Shown piece by piece: positions 41,492-49,358 of a stretch of 64,000 bases of DNA (positions within the stretch are counted from its first letter, which is position 1; every line of letters begins with the position of its first letter). The notes under the pieces were generated by a model that was given only the letters and a program-made list of their open reading frames with translations, had not been told where the DNA came from and did no database searches. The position numbers and the translations under genes are program-made. The DNA comes from Streptomyces sp. P9-A4 (lineage in GTDB: Bacteria > Actinomycetota > Actinomycetes > Streptomycetales > Streptomycetaceae), in assembly GCF_036634195.1 (NCBI RefSeq), contig NZ_JAZIFY010000001.1, positions 4,040,501 to 4,104,500 on the forward strand. The letters are read 5' to 3'.

Positions 41492-42134
41492 TAAGAGAGA
41501 AAGGGAGGCTCTTCAGAGGCGGGCACCGGGGGTGCGCACCGCCGTCGCCCCCGCTCCTGAAGAGCCGTGGCCGGGCGAGGTCGCGTGACCGCCTGCGCCC
41601 CGTGTGCGGGCGGAGAGTCCCCGGGCCTTCTACTGGACAGTGGAAAGCTTGCCAGTAGCCAGTAGCGGGCTTGAGCGACGCAGACCGGCGGTGAGCTGGA
41701 GCGATTCCACTGTCCAGTAGCCACTGTCCAGTGACCAGTAGAGCCCGTGGGTCGTCAACGGGCTGGCAGCGGCAAGCGCCCGGTCTACTGGGTAGTGGGG
41801 TGTCCTACTGGGTAGTGGGGCGACACCCCACTACCCAGTAGCCGCCCGAGGGCAGGCATCCCCTCGGGAGTGGGCGCCCGAGAGTCGTCCGCCCGGGCGG
41901 CGCTTCCGCCTCCGGCCCATCCCGTACCGCCCCTGCCACCACCGAGGCTCCCGGCTCCGCCGGTTCGACCGTCGCGCCGGTCGTGAAGAAGCCCGCCACC
42001 ACAGGTGTCATCAAGCCGGCCGGGAAGAAGTCCTCCGCGCCCAAGGCCAAGCCCAAGCCCCCCGAAACGCGCACAGCAACCAGGCGCCCGATATTCACCA
42101 GCCTCCGCCCCGCCGACTCGTTACCGTCCAGCCC
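41492..42134. other. right end region of element 1, mostly noncoding
   Basis: The left part (41492-41629) shows no gene. It is followed by the CTACTGG repeat block (41630-41841), then a 3' gene fragment that overlaps the GNAT start. No promoter for the GNAT gene is obvious. Confidence 0.5.
41630..41841. repeat. dense inverted-repeat block built on CTACTGG
   Basis: CTACTGGACAGTGGAA (41630-41645) has its exact complement at 41705-41720, and a partial copy follows. CTACTGGGTAGTGGGGTGTC (41785-41804) has its exact complement at 41822-41841, with another CTACTGGGTAGTGGGG copy in the 17-nt loop. CCAGTAG also occurs at 41652, 41659 and 41734. In all there are about eight CTACTGG/CCAGTAG sites in 212 bp. 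Confidence 0.9.
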
Positions 42135-42138
42135 ATGA
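41842..42138 (+). pseudogene. orphan 3' gene end with Lys/Ala/Pro-rich tail
   Basis: An open frame from an in-frame TAG (41839-41841) to TGA at 42136-42138 reads ASASGPSRTAPATTEAPG and APVVKKPATTGVIKPAGKKS, a composition like the tail of a secreted or DNA-binding protein. There is no upstream domain or credible start (a GTG at 41983 would give about 51 residues). Its stop overlaps the GNAT ATG (ATGA), indicating a former operon partner cut off by the element's right end. Confidence 0.5.
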
Positions 42139-42620
42139 GTACGTCACTCCGCCTGGAGCCGATCACCCCCGCGAACGTCGACGCCGCCCTCGCCCTGCGC
42201 GTCCACCCCCACCAGGAGCGGAACGTCGCCCCCGTCGCCCGTTCCCTCGCCGAGGCCTACGCCTTCGGTGCCACCGCGTGGCCGCGGCTGATCTTCGACG
42301 GCGACCGGCTCGTCGGCTTCCTGATGGCCTTCCTCGACATCCAGTGGAACGAGAAGAAGGACCCCGACGACCGCCGCAGCGGTCTCTGGCGGCTCAACAT
42401 CTCCGCCGACGCACAGGGCAACGGGTACGGGCGCTTCGCCGTCGACGCCGTCCGCGAGGAACTGCTGCGGCACGGCGAACAGCGGCTGTACGTCACCTGG
42501 GAACCCGGCGAGGACGGCCCCTGCGCCTTCTACCACCGGCTCGGTTTCCGCCCGACCGGCGAGACCAGCGGCGACCAGACCGTCGGCGTACTCGACCTGG
42601 ACGGAGCGCGAGGAGCGTAG
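42135..42620 (+). CDS. GNAT N-acetyltransferase
   Basis: A 161-residue GNAT protein with the acetyl-CoA loop region LNISADAQGNGYGRFAVDAV (core QGNGYGR) and a terminal FYHRLGFRPTGE motif typical of diamine/spermidine acetyltransferase relatives. The substrate is not certain. It is coupled to an orphan upstream gene end and is followed by a strong terminator. Confidence 0.85.
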   Translation: MSTSLRLEPITPANVDAALALRVHPHQERNVAPVARSLAEAYAFGATAWPRLIFDGDRLVGFLMAFLDIQWNEKKDPDDRRSGLWRLNISADAQGNGYGRFAVDAVREELLRHGEQRLYVTWEPGEDGPCAFYHRLGFRPTGETSGDQTVGVLDLDGARGA

Positions 42621-42629
42621 GAAGAGCAA

Positions 42630-42667
42630 AGGGGGTGGGGCGCGGACGAAGCCGCACCCCACCCCCT
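42630..42667. terminator. bidirectional hairpin between GNAT and the Cys-rich gene
   Basis: GGGGGTGGGGCGCGG (42631-42645) pairs with CCGCACCCCACCCCC with one mismatch. It serves both convergent genes. Confidence 0.8.
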
Positions 42668-42676
42668 CGGTTCAGG

Positions 42677-42829
42677 TCAGCCCGAGCAGCCACCGCACTG
42701 GCACGGCGACCCCGACTGGCAGCCGCAGCCGCAGCCCGAGCCGCACCCGCAGGCGCCCAGTACGGGCAGGTGCACCGCCTCGCGCGGTGCCTCCGCCCCG
42801 GAGTCGGTCGTCATGGGGGATTCGGCCAT
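42677..42829 (-). CDS. 50-residue cysteine-rich metallothionein-like peptide
   Basis: The N-terminal half (MAESPMTTDSGAEAPREAVH) is polar. The C-terminal half packs eight cysteines into 23 residues in CGC, CGCGC and CQCGGC clusters, separated by Gly and Ser. This is the pattern of a metallothionein or of a zinc/copper buffer. GGGAGGG lies six bases before the ATG. It is upstream of nothing on its strand and sits next to phoU, whose start is farther right. Confidence 0.75.
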   Translation of the reverse strand: MAESPMTTDSGAEAPREAVHLPVLGACGCGSGCGCGCQSGSPCQCGGCSG

Positions 42830-42962
42830 GAGGGTCCCTCCCTTTCGAGGCGCACATCGCCTCCCCCCATTGCATGCCCACTCGGACCGGCGCATCAACG
42901 GCGCATCGGCGCCCGCGAGCGGCCCTCCTACGGACAGACCCCACGCCCCCGCCGCGACAGGG

Positions 42963-43643
42963 CTACGCCCCCTCCACCGGCGCGTCCGCGGCCTGGAGCT
43001 CGTCCGCGTGCTCGCCCGTCACCAGGTACACGACCCGCTTCGCCACCGACACCGCGTGGTCCGCGAAACGCTCGTAGTAGCGGCCGAGCAGCGTCACGTC
43101 GACCGCCGTCTCGATGCCGTGCTTCCAGCGGTCGTCGATCAGGTGCTGGAACAGCGTCCGGTGCAGCAGGTCCATCTCGTCGTCGTCCTGCTCCAGCTGG
43201 AGCGCCAGGTCGACGTCCTTCGTGATGATGACCTCCGCCGCCTTCGCCATCAGGCGCTGCGCCAGCTGACCCATCTCCAGGATGGTCGCGTGCAGATCCC
43301 GAGGCACCGCCGTCTCGGGGAACCGCAGCCGCGCCAGCTTCGCGACGTGCTGCGCCAGGTCGCCCGAGCGCTCCAGGTCGGCGCTCATGCGCAGCGAGGT
43401 CACCACGATGCGCAGGTCCGTCGCCACCGGCTGCTGCCGGGCGAGCAGCGCTATCGCTCGCGCCTCCAGGTCGTGCTGGAGGTCGTCGACCTTCTGGTCC
43501 GCGGCGATCACGCTCTCCGCGAGCTTCAGATCCGCGTCGAGCATCGCCGTCGTGGCGCGCCCGATCGCCGACCCGACGAGTCGGGCCATCTCGACCAGGC
43601 CCTCGCCGATCGAGTCAAGTTCCTCGTGGTACGCGTCCCGCAT
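42963..43643 (-). CDS. phoU: PhoU phosphate signalling protein
   Basis: A 226-residue protein of two three-helix bundles with acidic metal-binding repeats (MRDAYHEELDSIGEGLVEMA; VIAADQKVDDLQHDLEARAI; KDVDLALQLEQDDDEMDLLH, cited by cores ADQKVDDL and EQDDDEMD). It damps PhoR activity when phosphate is abundant and can affect Pst transport. It is divergent from phoRP across a region with four GTGAAC boxes. Streptomyces places phoU here rather than with pst. Confidence 0.95.
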   Translation of the reverse strand: MRDAYHEELDSIGEGLVEMARLVGSAIGRATTAMLDADLKLAESVIAADQKVDDLQHDLEARAIALLARQQPVATDLRIVVTSLRMSADLERSGDLAQHVAKLARLRFPETAVPRDLHATILEMGQLAQRLMAKAAEVIITKDVDLALQLEQDDDEMDLLHRTLFQHLIDDRWKHGIETAVDVTLLGRYYERFADHAVSVAKRVVYLVTGEHADELQAADAPVEGA

Positions 43644-43742
43644 GGATGTCCCTCTCTACGCAATGCTCCGGGGTCCGGGTGGGGCTTCGGACCCCCACGC
43701 TCCCACGTTCGGCCCTGTACGCGTCGGGTTCCACCCCCACAC

Positions 43743-43834
43743 ATGAACCATCTCTTTCCCCTAGGTGAACTCTGGGCTACGCGCGCCACCACCCCTCCCA
43801 GGGCAAGTGAACCGGCCCGGTCCTGAGGGTGAAC
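43743..43834. promoter_or_regulatory. PHO boxes between phoU and phoRP
   Basis: GTTCA-type half sites: ATGAAC at 43743 and GTGAAC at 43765, 43807 and 43829. Within each pair the spacing is exactly 22 bp, twice the 11-bp direct-repeat unit of PhoP operators in Streptomyces. One pair is placed toward phoU and one toward phoR. Both outer-right boxes are followed by TCTGGGC. PhoP autoregulation of both sides is therefore expected. Confidence 0.8.
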
Positions 43835-43907
43835 TCTGGGCGACGAGTGTTCGAGCAGCCACTCGGACGGCTGGGAGAGTGTCCTTCGGCCCGCATAACC
43901 TTGAGGC

Positions 43908-45137
43908 ATGGACGTGAACGCGGCGGTCGCCGCATTGGCCGCGATCGCCGGAGTGTGCACCGGCGTGATCGCCATGCTGGCGTTCCGCTGGAGCGAACGC
44001 GACCAGGCGAGACCCACCCGAACCTCACTGCACACCGACGCCGTGCTCCCGCCCGGCGTCGATACCGTGCTGTCCGTGCTGCGCTCCTCCGCGGTGGTGC
44101 TCGACGAGAGCGACTCCGTGGTGAAGGCCAGCTCGGCGGCGTACGCACTCGGCCTGGTCCGGGGCGGGAAGCTGGCCGTGGAGCCGATGCTCAACATGGC
44201 CCGCGACACCCGCCGCGACGGGGAGATACGGCAGGTCGAGCTGGATCTCGCCCGGCGCGGCACCGGACGCGGCGAGGCCCTCGCCGTCTCCGCGCGGGTC
44301 GCCCCGCTGGGCTCGCGACTCGTGCTGCTGCTGGTCGAGGACCTCACCGAGGCCCGTCGCATCGAAGCGGTACGGCGCGACTTCGTCGCCAATGTGAGCC
44401 ATGAGCTCAAGACGCCCACGGGGGCGCTCTCCCTGCTCTCCGAGGCGGTCATGGACGCCTCGGACGACCCCGAGGCGGTCACCCGCTTCGCCGGCCGGAT
44501 GCAGATAGAGGCGACCCGCCTCACCAACCTCGTGCAGGAGCTGATCGACCTCTCCCGCGTGCAGAACGACGACCCGCTGGAGGACTCCGAGCCGGTGTCC
44601 GTGGACGAACTGGTCGCCGAGGCGATCGACCGTTCCCGGCACACCGCTTCCACCAAGCAGATCACCATGGTCTCCGGAGGGGACGCCGATCTGCGGGTCT
44701 GGGGGAGCCGCGGCCAGCTCGCAGCCGCCCTCGGCAACCTCGTCGAGAACGCGGTCAACTACTCACCGGCCCGTACGCGGGTGGGCATCGCCGCCCGCCA
44801 TGTGGCCGCCCCGTCCGGCGACCTGATCGAGATAGCCGTCACCGACCAGGGCATCGGCATCCCCGACAAGGACAAGGAGCGCGTCTTCGAGCGCTTCTAC
44901 CGGGTCGACCCGGCCCGTTCCCGTGCCACCGGCGGTACGGGACTCGGACTGGCCATCGTCAAACACGTGGCCGCCTCCCACGGCGGGGAGGTCACCGTCT
45001 GGAGCACCGAGGGTCAGGGCTCCACCTTCACCCTGCGGCTGCCCGAGGCGGGCGCCGTACGGGACCGCCGGCCCGCCTCGTCCCCCACCCCTGATCTCAT
45101 GACCGAACCGCTTCCTGCCCCGGAGGTCCTTCCGTGA
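43908..45137 (+). CDS. phoR: PhoR sensor histidine kinase
   Basis: A 409-residue kinase with one N-terminal membrane helix (AVAALAAIAGVCTGVIAMLAF), a PAS-like region, an H-box with His165 (FVANVSHELKTP), an N-box NLVENAVNYSP, and G-boxes DQGIGIP and GGTGLGLAIVKH. It phosphorylates PhoP when phosphate is limiting. The single-helix form is that of the SenX3/PhoR group. The stop overlaps the phoP GTG (GTGA). Confidence 0.95.
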   Translation: MDVNAAVAALAAIAGVCTGVIAMLAFRWSERDQARPTRTSLHTDAVLPPGVDTVLSVLRSSAVVLDESDSVVKASSAAYALGLVRGGKLAVEPMLNMARDTRRDGEIRQVELDLARRGTGRGEALAVSARVAPLGSRLVLLLVEDLTEARRIEAVRRDFVANVSHELKTPTGALSLLSEAVMDASDDPEAVTRFAGRMQIEATRLTNLVQELIDLSRVQNDDPLEDSEPVSVDELVAEAIDRSRHTASTKQITMVSGGDADLRVWGSRGQLAAALGNLVENAVNYSPARTRVGIAARHVAAPSGDLIEIAVTDQGIGIPDKDKERVFERFYRVDPARSRATGGTGLGLAIVKHVAASHGGEVTVWSTEGQGSTFTLRLPEAGAVRDRRPASSPTPDLMTEPLPAPEVLP

Positions 45138-45814
45138 CCCGAGTGCTCGTCGTCGAGGATGAGGAATCCTTCAGCGACGCCCTGTCCTACATGCTTCGCA
45201 AAGAGGGTTTCGAGGTCGCCGTCGCGGCGACCGGGCCCGACGGCCTCGACGAGTTCGAGCGCAACGGGGCCGACCTCGTCCTCCTCGACCTGATGCTTCC
45301 CGGGCTGCCCGGTACCGAGGTGTGCCGTCAGCTGCGCGGCCGCTCGAACGTCCCGGTCATCATGGTGACCGCCAAGGACAGCGAGATCGACAAGGTCGTC
45401 GGGCTGGAGATAGGAGCCGACGACTACGTGACGAAGCCCTTCTCCTCGCGGGAGCTGGTCGCCCGCATCCGCGCGGTGCTGCGGCGCCGCGGGGAGCCGG
45501 AGGAGGTCACCCCGGCCGCTCTGGAGGCCGGCCCGGTCCGGATGGACGTCGACCGCCACGTGGTGACGGTCGCGGGCGGCAAGGTCGACCTGCCGCTGAA
45601 GGAGTTCGACCTCCTGGAGATGCTGCTGCGCAACGCGGGCCGCGTGCTGACCCGTATGCAGCTCATCGACCGGGTGTGGGGCGCGGACTACGTGGGCGAC
45701 ACCAAGACCCTCGATGTCCACGTCAAGCGCCTGCGCGCCAAGATCGAGCCGGACCCGGGCGCCCCGCGCTACCTGGTCACGGTCCGGGGCCTGGGCTACA
45801 AGTTCGAGCCGTAG
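45134..45814 (+). CDS. phoP: PhoP response regulator
   Basis: A 226-residue OmpR-type regulator. The receiver has Asp52 in VLLDLMLPGLPG, with conserved Thr and Lys (VTAKDS; YVTKPFSSREL). The C-terminal winged helix contains LPLKEFDLLEMLLRNAGRVL and DVHVKRLRAKIEPDP (core HVKRLRAK). It activates pst, phosphatase and teichuronic acid genes and lowers antibiotic production under phosphate limitation. It is cotranscribed with phoR and followed by a perfect terminator. Confidence 0.96.
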   Translation: MTRVLVVEDEESFSDALSYMLRKEGFEVAVAATGPDGLDEFERNGADLVLLDLMLPGLPGTEVCRQLRGRSNVPVIMVTAKDSEIDKVVGLEIGADDYVTKPFSSRELVARIRAVLRRRGEPEEVTPAALEAGPVRMDVDRHVVTVAGGKVDLPLKEFDLLEMLLRNAGRVLTRMQLIDRVWGADYVGDTKTLDVHVKRLRAKIEPDPGAPRYLVTVRGLGYKFEP

Positions 45815-45879
45815 ACCCCGGCCGCGAGGTCGAGCCGTAGCGCGGACACGGCTTTTCCGGCCTCGCACGCCACGCATAC

Positions 45880-45919
45880 GTGAAGGGCGCCCTCCCCGGC
45901 CGGGGAGGGCGCCCTTCAC
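45880..45919. terminator. phoP terminator, perfect 18-bp stem
   Basis: GTGAAGGGCGCCCTCCCC (45880-45897), GGCC loop, exact complement 45902-45919. It also ends the convergent lipoprotein gene. Confidence 0.9.
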
Positions 45920-45931
45920 CTGTACGTACGG

Positions 45932-46564
45932 TCAGTGACCGGCCGGGTGGCTCGCCTCGCCCGAGGGCTCGCCGGAGGCCTCGGTGCCGTGCTCCGCCCC
46001 GCCCGAAGGCGTCGCGGAGGCGGAGGGCCCGGTGCCCGGGGGCGCCGGGATCACGGTCGGGCCGAAGTCCTTGAAGTAGCTCGCGGCCGGGACGACGAAG
46101 GCGTTCAGGCTCACGTCGCCGGTCCGGCTCAGCTTGAAGACGACTTCCTGCGCGTCGCCGGCGCGGGCGGACTCGCTGCCGTTCTCGATGATGGCGGAGG
46201 CGTTGCCCTCGCCGCCGATGACGACGGAGCCGCCGGCCGGGACGGTGATCGGGCCGGTGCCCTCGGCCGCCGTCAGCTTCACCAGGGCGCGGCTGCCGGG
46301 CAGGCGGACGGAGTCGAGGGTCTGCGGCAGGGTGCCGTTGTTGAAGACGGTGGCCGAAACCGCGGCCGGGCCCTTGGCGCCGAGTACGGGCTGGGTGATC
46401 ACCAGCGCGTTCTGGATCTTGACGTCGTCCACGGTGACGGCGGCGTTGTCCGGCCGGACGCCGAGCGTCTGTGCGTCGTTGCCCGCCCCGCAGGCGGACA
46501 GCGCGGCGATGGAGAACACGATGGCGGTGGCGGCGAGGGCGCCGCGTCGAAGGCTGCGGCTCAC
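45932..46564 (-). CDS. DUF461-type lipoprotein
   Basis: A 210-residue lipoprotein: signal helix ATAIVFSIAALSAC with lipobox LSAC (acylated Cys25), then a beta-rich copper-chaperone-like domain (VFNNGTLPQTLDSV; VPAGGSVVIGGEG) and a Ser/Glu/Gly/Pro-rich tail. DUF461 proteins relate to the PCuAC copper chaperones, but the metal-binding Met/His set is not obvious here. It is conserved between phoP and carD in Streptomyces. Confidence 0.85.
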   Translation of the reverse strand: MSRSLRRGALAATAIVFSIAALSACGAGNDAQTLGVRPDNAAVTVDDVKIQNALVITQPVLGAKGPAAVSATVFNNGTLPQTLDSVRLPGSRALVKLTAAEGTGPITVPAGGSVVIGGEGNASAIIENGSESARAGDAQEVVFKLSRTGDVSLNAFVVPAASYFKDFGPTVIPAPPGTGPSASATPSGGAEHGTEASGEPSGEASHPAGH

Positions 46565-47192
46565 GGCGGCGGCATCTCCTATGACGTACGGACAGGCTAT
46601 GGACAGGCTTCGGAACCAAGGTCCGGCTAAAGGTGCGTCAGCGCGCTTAGGTTACCGAGCCCTACTCTCCGTCCCGCACTCGACCCGCCCCTAAGCGACC
46701 GCAGGCGTCTCCGGGGCGATCCGGTGGCCGGGCGGCCGGCTCGCCGCGCGTCGGCCGATGTGGCTGGATCACGACCCATTGACCTGTTGTTCACATAAGC
46801 GCCTTGATCAATTCGAGGCGCCCCCCGCATTCTCCGGAGCCGTACCTCCGGTAAATCCCGGACCCGGCTCGGCTGATCAATTGCGGAATCACCCCGCGAT
46901 GCGTCCGTACGGGTGGACGATCCTCGAACGGAGTAGGCGAAGAAGGTCACTCCGAAGCAGACAAACCGGGGCATCGCCCCACCTTCGAGGACCTCCGAGT
47001 AGGTGTAGTGTGCGCGTTTCTCTCCGTCCACGCAGCCGCTCCGACCTGCGAATACCGCCTTCCGGAAGCCCTCCGCAGCACGATCGTGTTGCTGTTGTCA
47101 AGCCCCGAGATATGCCCTGACCTGCGAAAACGCCATTCAGAAGAAGCAGTATCCGTGTTACCCTGGATAGCCACGGAAGGGGTACCTGTCAC
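46565..47192. other. 628-bp gene-free region upstream of carD
   Basis: Divergent promoter region for the lipoprotein and carD. It is less GC-rich than its surroundings. It contains two TGATCAATT sites (46806 and 46876) and an imperfect direct repeat beginning GACCTGCGAA (47043 and 47119, 76 bp apart). TTACCCT at 47158-47164 is a -10 candidate, and GGAAGGGG precedes the carD ATG. No gene seen. Confidence 0.6.
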
Positions 47193-47675
47193 ATGACGTT
47201 CAAGGTTGGCGACACCGTGGTCTATCCCCATCACGGGGCCGCGCTGATCGAGGCCATCGAAACTCGCCAGATCAAAGGCGTGGACAAGACCTACTTGGTG
47301 CTCAAGGTCGCGCAGGGCGACCTGACGGTTCGTGTGCCGGCGGACAATGCGGAGTTCGTCGGTGTTCGCGACGTGGTCGGTCAGGACGGGCTGGACCGGG
47401 TCTTCGAGGTGCTGCGCGCACCGTACGCAGAAGAGCCGACGAACTGGTCCCGTCGCTACAAGGCAAATCTCGAGAAGCTCGCCTCCGGCGATGTCATCAA
47501 GGTCGCCGAAGTAGTCCGCGACCTGTGGCGGCGCGAGCGCGAGCGCGGTCTCTCCGCCGGTGAGAAGCGCATGCTCGCCAAGGCTCGACAGATCCTGGTC
47601 AGCGAGCTGGCCCTCGCGGAGAACACGAACGAGGACAAGGCCGAGGCTCTCCTCGACGAGGTCCTCGCGTCCTGA
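47193..47675 (+). CDS. carD: CarD RNA polymerase-binding transcription factor
   Basis: A 160-residue global regulator: the N-terminal Tudor-like RNAP beta-interaction domain ([20 protein letters not shown]) and a helical DNA-binding domain with the conserved Trp near [13 protein letters not shown] (Trp86-region), which wedges the upstream edge of the transcription bubble. It stabilises open complexes at rRNA and other promoters. It is essential in mycobacteria. Its long upstream region suggests complex control. Confidence 0.95.
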   Translation: MTFKVGDTVVYPHHGAALIEAIETRQIKGVDKTYLVLKVAQGDLTVRVPADNAEFVGVRDVVGQDGLDRVFEVLRAPYAEEPTNWSRRYKANLEKLASGDVIKVAEVVRDLWRRERERGLSAGEKRMLAKARQILVSELALAENTNEDKAEALLDEVLAS

Positions 47676-47994
47676 GCGTGCTCTGACGACATCCGAGCGC
47701 GCTACCAAGTGAAATGATGCCGTGGTGCCCGTTGGCGCACTGTGATCCACACAGTGCTGCTGCCGGGCGCTGCGGCATATTCATGTACGCATGGTCACGT
47801 GCGCGTACGCCACGTACGCGGATGCGTATGCGTACGTCCCCGTCCCGCTCTTGCTCACTCACGTCCGAACCCCTGTGCTTGGGCGTCGACGCCTCGACCG
47901 TCGTCACGGAAAGGGCCCGGTCAAGGCTCAGCGTCCGGCACGGTGAGGCCATACCCATGTCGGCCGCGGAAACAAACCTGCCGGAGTGCAACCG
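47676..47994. other. 319-bp gap between carD and ispD
   Basis: It holds a perfect 8-bp hairpin GCACTGTG-ATCCA-CACAGTGC (47737-47757) and a run of TACGC-type repeats (47785-47836: GTACGC, CGTACGC, CGTACGC, CGTATGCGTACG). No gene is supported. The ispD promoter probably lies in its right half. Confidence 0.6.
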
Positions 47995-48744
47995 ATGTCA
48001 GACGATGCGCGTCCTCCTCGTACCGCTGTGGTGATCCCGGCGGCCGGACGGGGCGTACGCCTCGGTCCGGGCGCCCCCAAGGCGCTGCGCGCGCTGAACG
48101 GCACCCCCATGCTCATCCACGCCGTCCGGGCGATGGCCGCCTCCCGCGCCGTCTCGCTGGTCGTCGTGGTCGCCCCCTCCGACGGTGCCGCCGAGGTCAA
48201 GAACCTCCTCGACACCCACGCCCTCCCCGACCGGACCGACTACCTCGTCGTCCCCGGCGGTGACACCCGCCAGGAGTCCGTGCACCTCGGCCTCCAGGCG
48301 CTCCCCGAGGGCGTCACCACCGTCCTCGTCCACGACGCGGCCCGCCCCCTCGTCCCCGTCGACACCGTGGACGCCGTCATCGAGGCCGTACGGGACGGGG
48401 CCGTCGCCGTCGTCCCCGCGCTGCCCCTCGCGGACACCGTCAAGGAGGTCGAGCCGGCCGAGAGGCCGGGCGACCCCGAGCAGGTCGTCGCGACCCCGGT
48501 CCGGGCCCGGCTCCGCGCCGTCCAGACCCCGCAGGGCTTCGACCGCGACACCCTCGTCAACGCCCACGCCACCATCGCCCTCACGGGTGAGGGCGCCACC
48601 GACGACGCCGGCATGGTCGAGCGGCTCGGCGCGCCCGTCGTCGTCGTGCCCGGCCACGAAGAGGCCTTCAAGGTGACCCGTCCCCTCGACCTCGTCCTCG
48701 CCGAGGCCGTACTCGCCCGCAGGAGGGCCAACGATGGCTTCTGA
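47995..48744 (+). CDS. ispD: IspD, 2-C-methyl-D-erythritol 4-phosphate cytidylyltransferase
   Basis: A 249-residue enzyme of the non-mevalonate isoprenoid pathway that makes CDP-methylerythritol from CTP and MEP. Motifs seen: [20 protein letters not shown] (nucleotide loop, core AAGRGVRLG), [13 protein letters not shown] and HDAARPLV. Length and motifs are normal. The next gene, ispF, overlaps its 3' end by 11 bp. Confidence 0.95.
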   Translation: MSDDARPPRTAVVIPAAGRGVRLGPGAPKALRALNGTPMLIHAVRAMAASRAVSLVVVVAPSDGAAEVKNLLDTHALPDRTDYLVVPGGDTRQESVHLGLQALPEGVTTVLVHDAARPLVPVDTVDAVIEAVRDGAVAVVPALPLADTVKEVEPAERPGDPEQVVATPVRARLRAVQTPQGFDRDTLVNAHATIALTGEGATDDAGMVERLGAPVVVVPGHEEAFKVTRPLDLVLAEAVLARRRANDGF

Positions 48745-49234
48745 GCCGATGAATCTCCCCCGTACCGGCATCGGCACCGATGTCCACGCCTTCGAGAAGG
48801 GCCGCGAACTCTGGTGCGCCGGCCTCCTCTGGGAGGGCGAGGAGTACGGCCTCGCCGGGCACTCCGACGGCGACGTCGCCGCCCACGCCGCCTGCGACGC
48901 CCTGTTCTCCGCCGCCGGTATCGGCGACCTGGGCGCCCACTTCGGCACCTCGCGCCCCGAGTGGTCCGGTGCCTCCGGCGTCACCCTGCTCGCCGAGGCC
49001 GCCCGGATCGTCCGCGCCGAGGGGTACGAGATCGGCAACATCGCGGTCCAGGTCATCGGCGTACGCCCCAAGGTCGGCAGGCGGCGCGACGAGGCCCAGA
49101 AGGCGCTGGGCGAGGCGGCCGGGGCGCCGGTCTCCGTCTCCGGCACGACCACGGACGGGCTCGGCCTGACGGGTCGCGCCGAGGGTCTCGCGGCGCTCGC
49201 GACCGCCCTCGTCTACCGGGTGGATGCCCGTTAG
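48734..49234 (+). CDS. ispF: IspF, 2-C-methyl-D-erythritol 2,4-cyclodiphosphate synthase
   Basis: A 166-residue trimeric zinc enzyme closing the cyclodiphosphate ring two steps after IspD. Metal and substrate residues are in [14 protein letters not shown] (Asp-x-His), the [19 protein letters not shown] segment (core [10 protein letters not shown]) and [12 protein letters not shown]. The ATG at 48734 has AGGAGG upstream inside ispD. The intermediate enzyme IspE is not here, as usual. Confidence 0.96.
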   Translation: MASEPMNLPRTGIGTDVHAFEKGRELWCAGLLWEGEEYGLAGHSDGDVAAHAACDALFSAAGIGDLGAHFGTSRPEWSGASGVTLLAEAARIVRAEGYEIGNIAVQVIGVRPKVGRRRDEAQKALGEAAGAPVSVSGTTTDGLGLTGRAEGLAALATALVYRVDAR

Positions 49235-49358
49235 TCCCCGTCCGGGCGCGGCCCGGGGGCCCCTGAAGGGCCGGCAGGCCCCGGTCCCGGGCGAAAAACG
49301 TCATCGGAGACGCGGATCGGGTATCGGGGCACTACCACACGCCCACTACCCTGGAGTG

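Larger units (their letters stand above)
35270..41841. mobile_element. element 1: degenerate integrative element lacking transfer genes
   Basis: Between gpmA and the phoU region lies a block with tyrosine integrase (frameshifted), Xis-like protein, a split replication-type ATPase, HNH nuclease and long noncoding repeat regions, all genes on the minus strand with overlapping starts and stops. No conjugative translocase or Spd genes are seen, unlike element 2. It is either an AICE that has lost transfer functions or a satellite-like replicating island. Ends are approximate: the left lies between 34875 and 35449 and the right at or near the hairpin block ending 41841. No tRNA marks either end. 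Confidence 0.65.

Noticed and set aside
42677..42829. RiPP precursor peptide
   Set aside because: Cysteine pattern alone is not enough: there is no cyclase, YcaO, radical-SAM or transporter gene near it.
49235..49358. T-box leader before cysS
   Set aside because: The gap is only 124 bp and the -10 lies seven bases before the GTG, leaving no room for a leader RNA.
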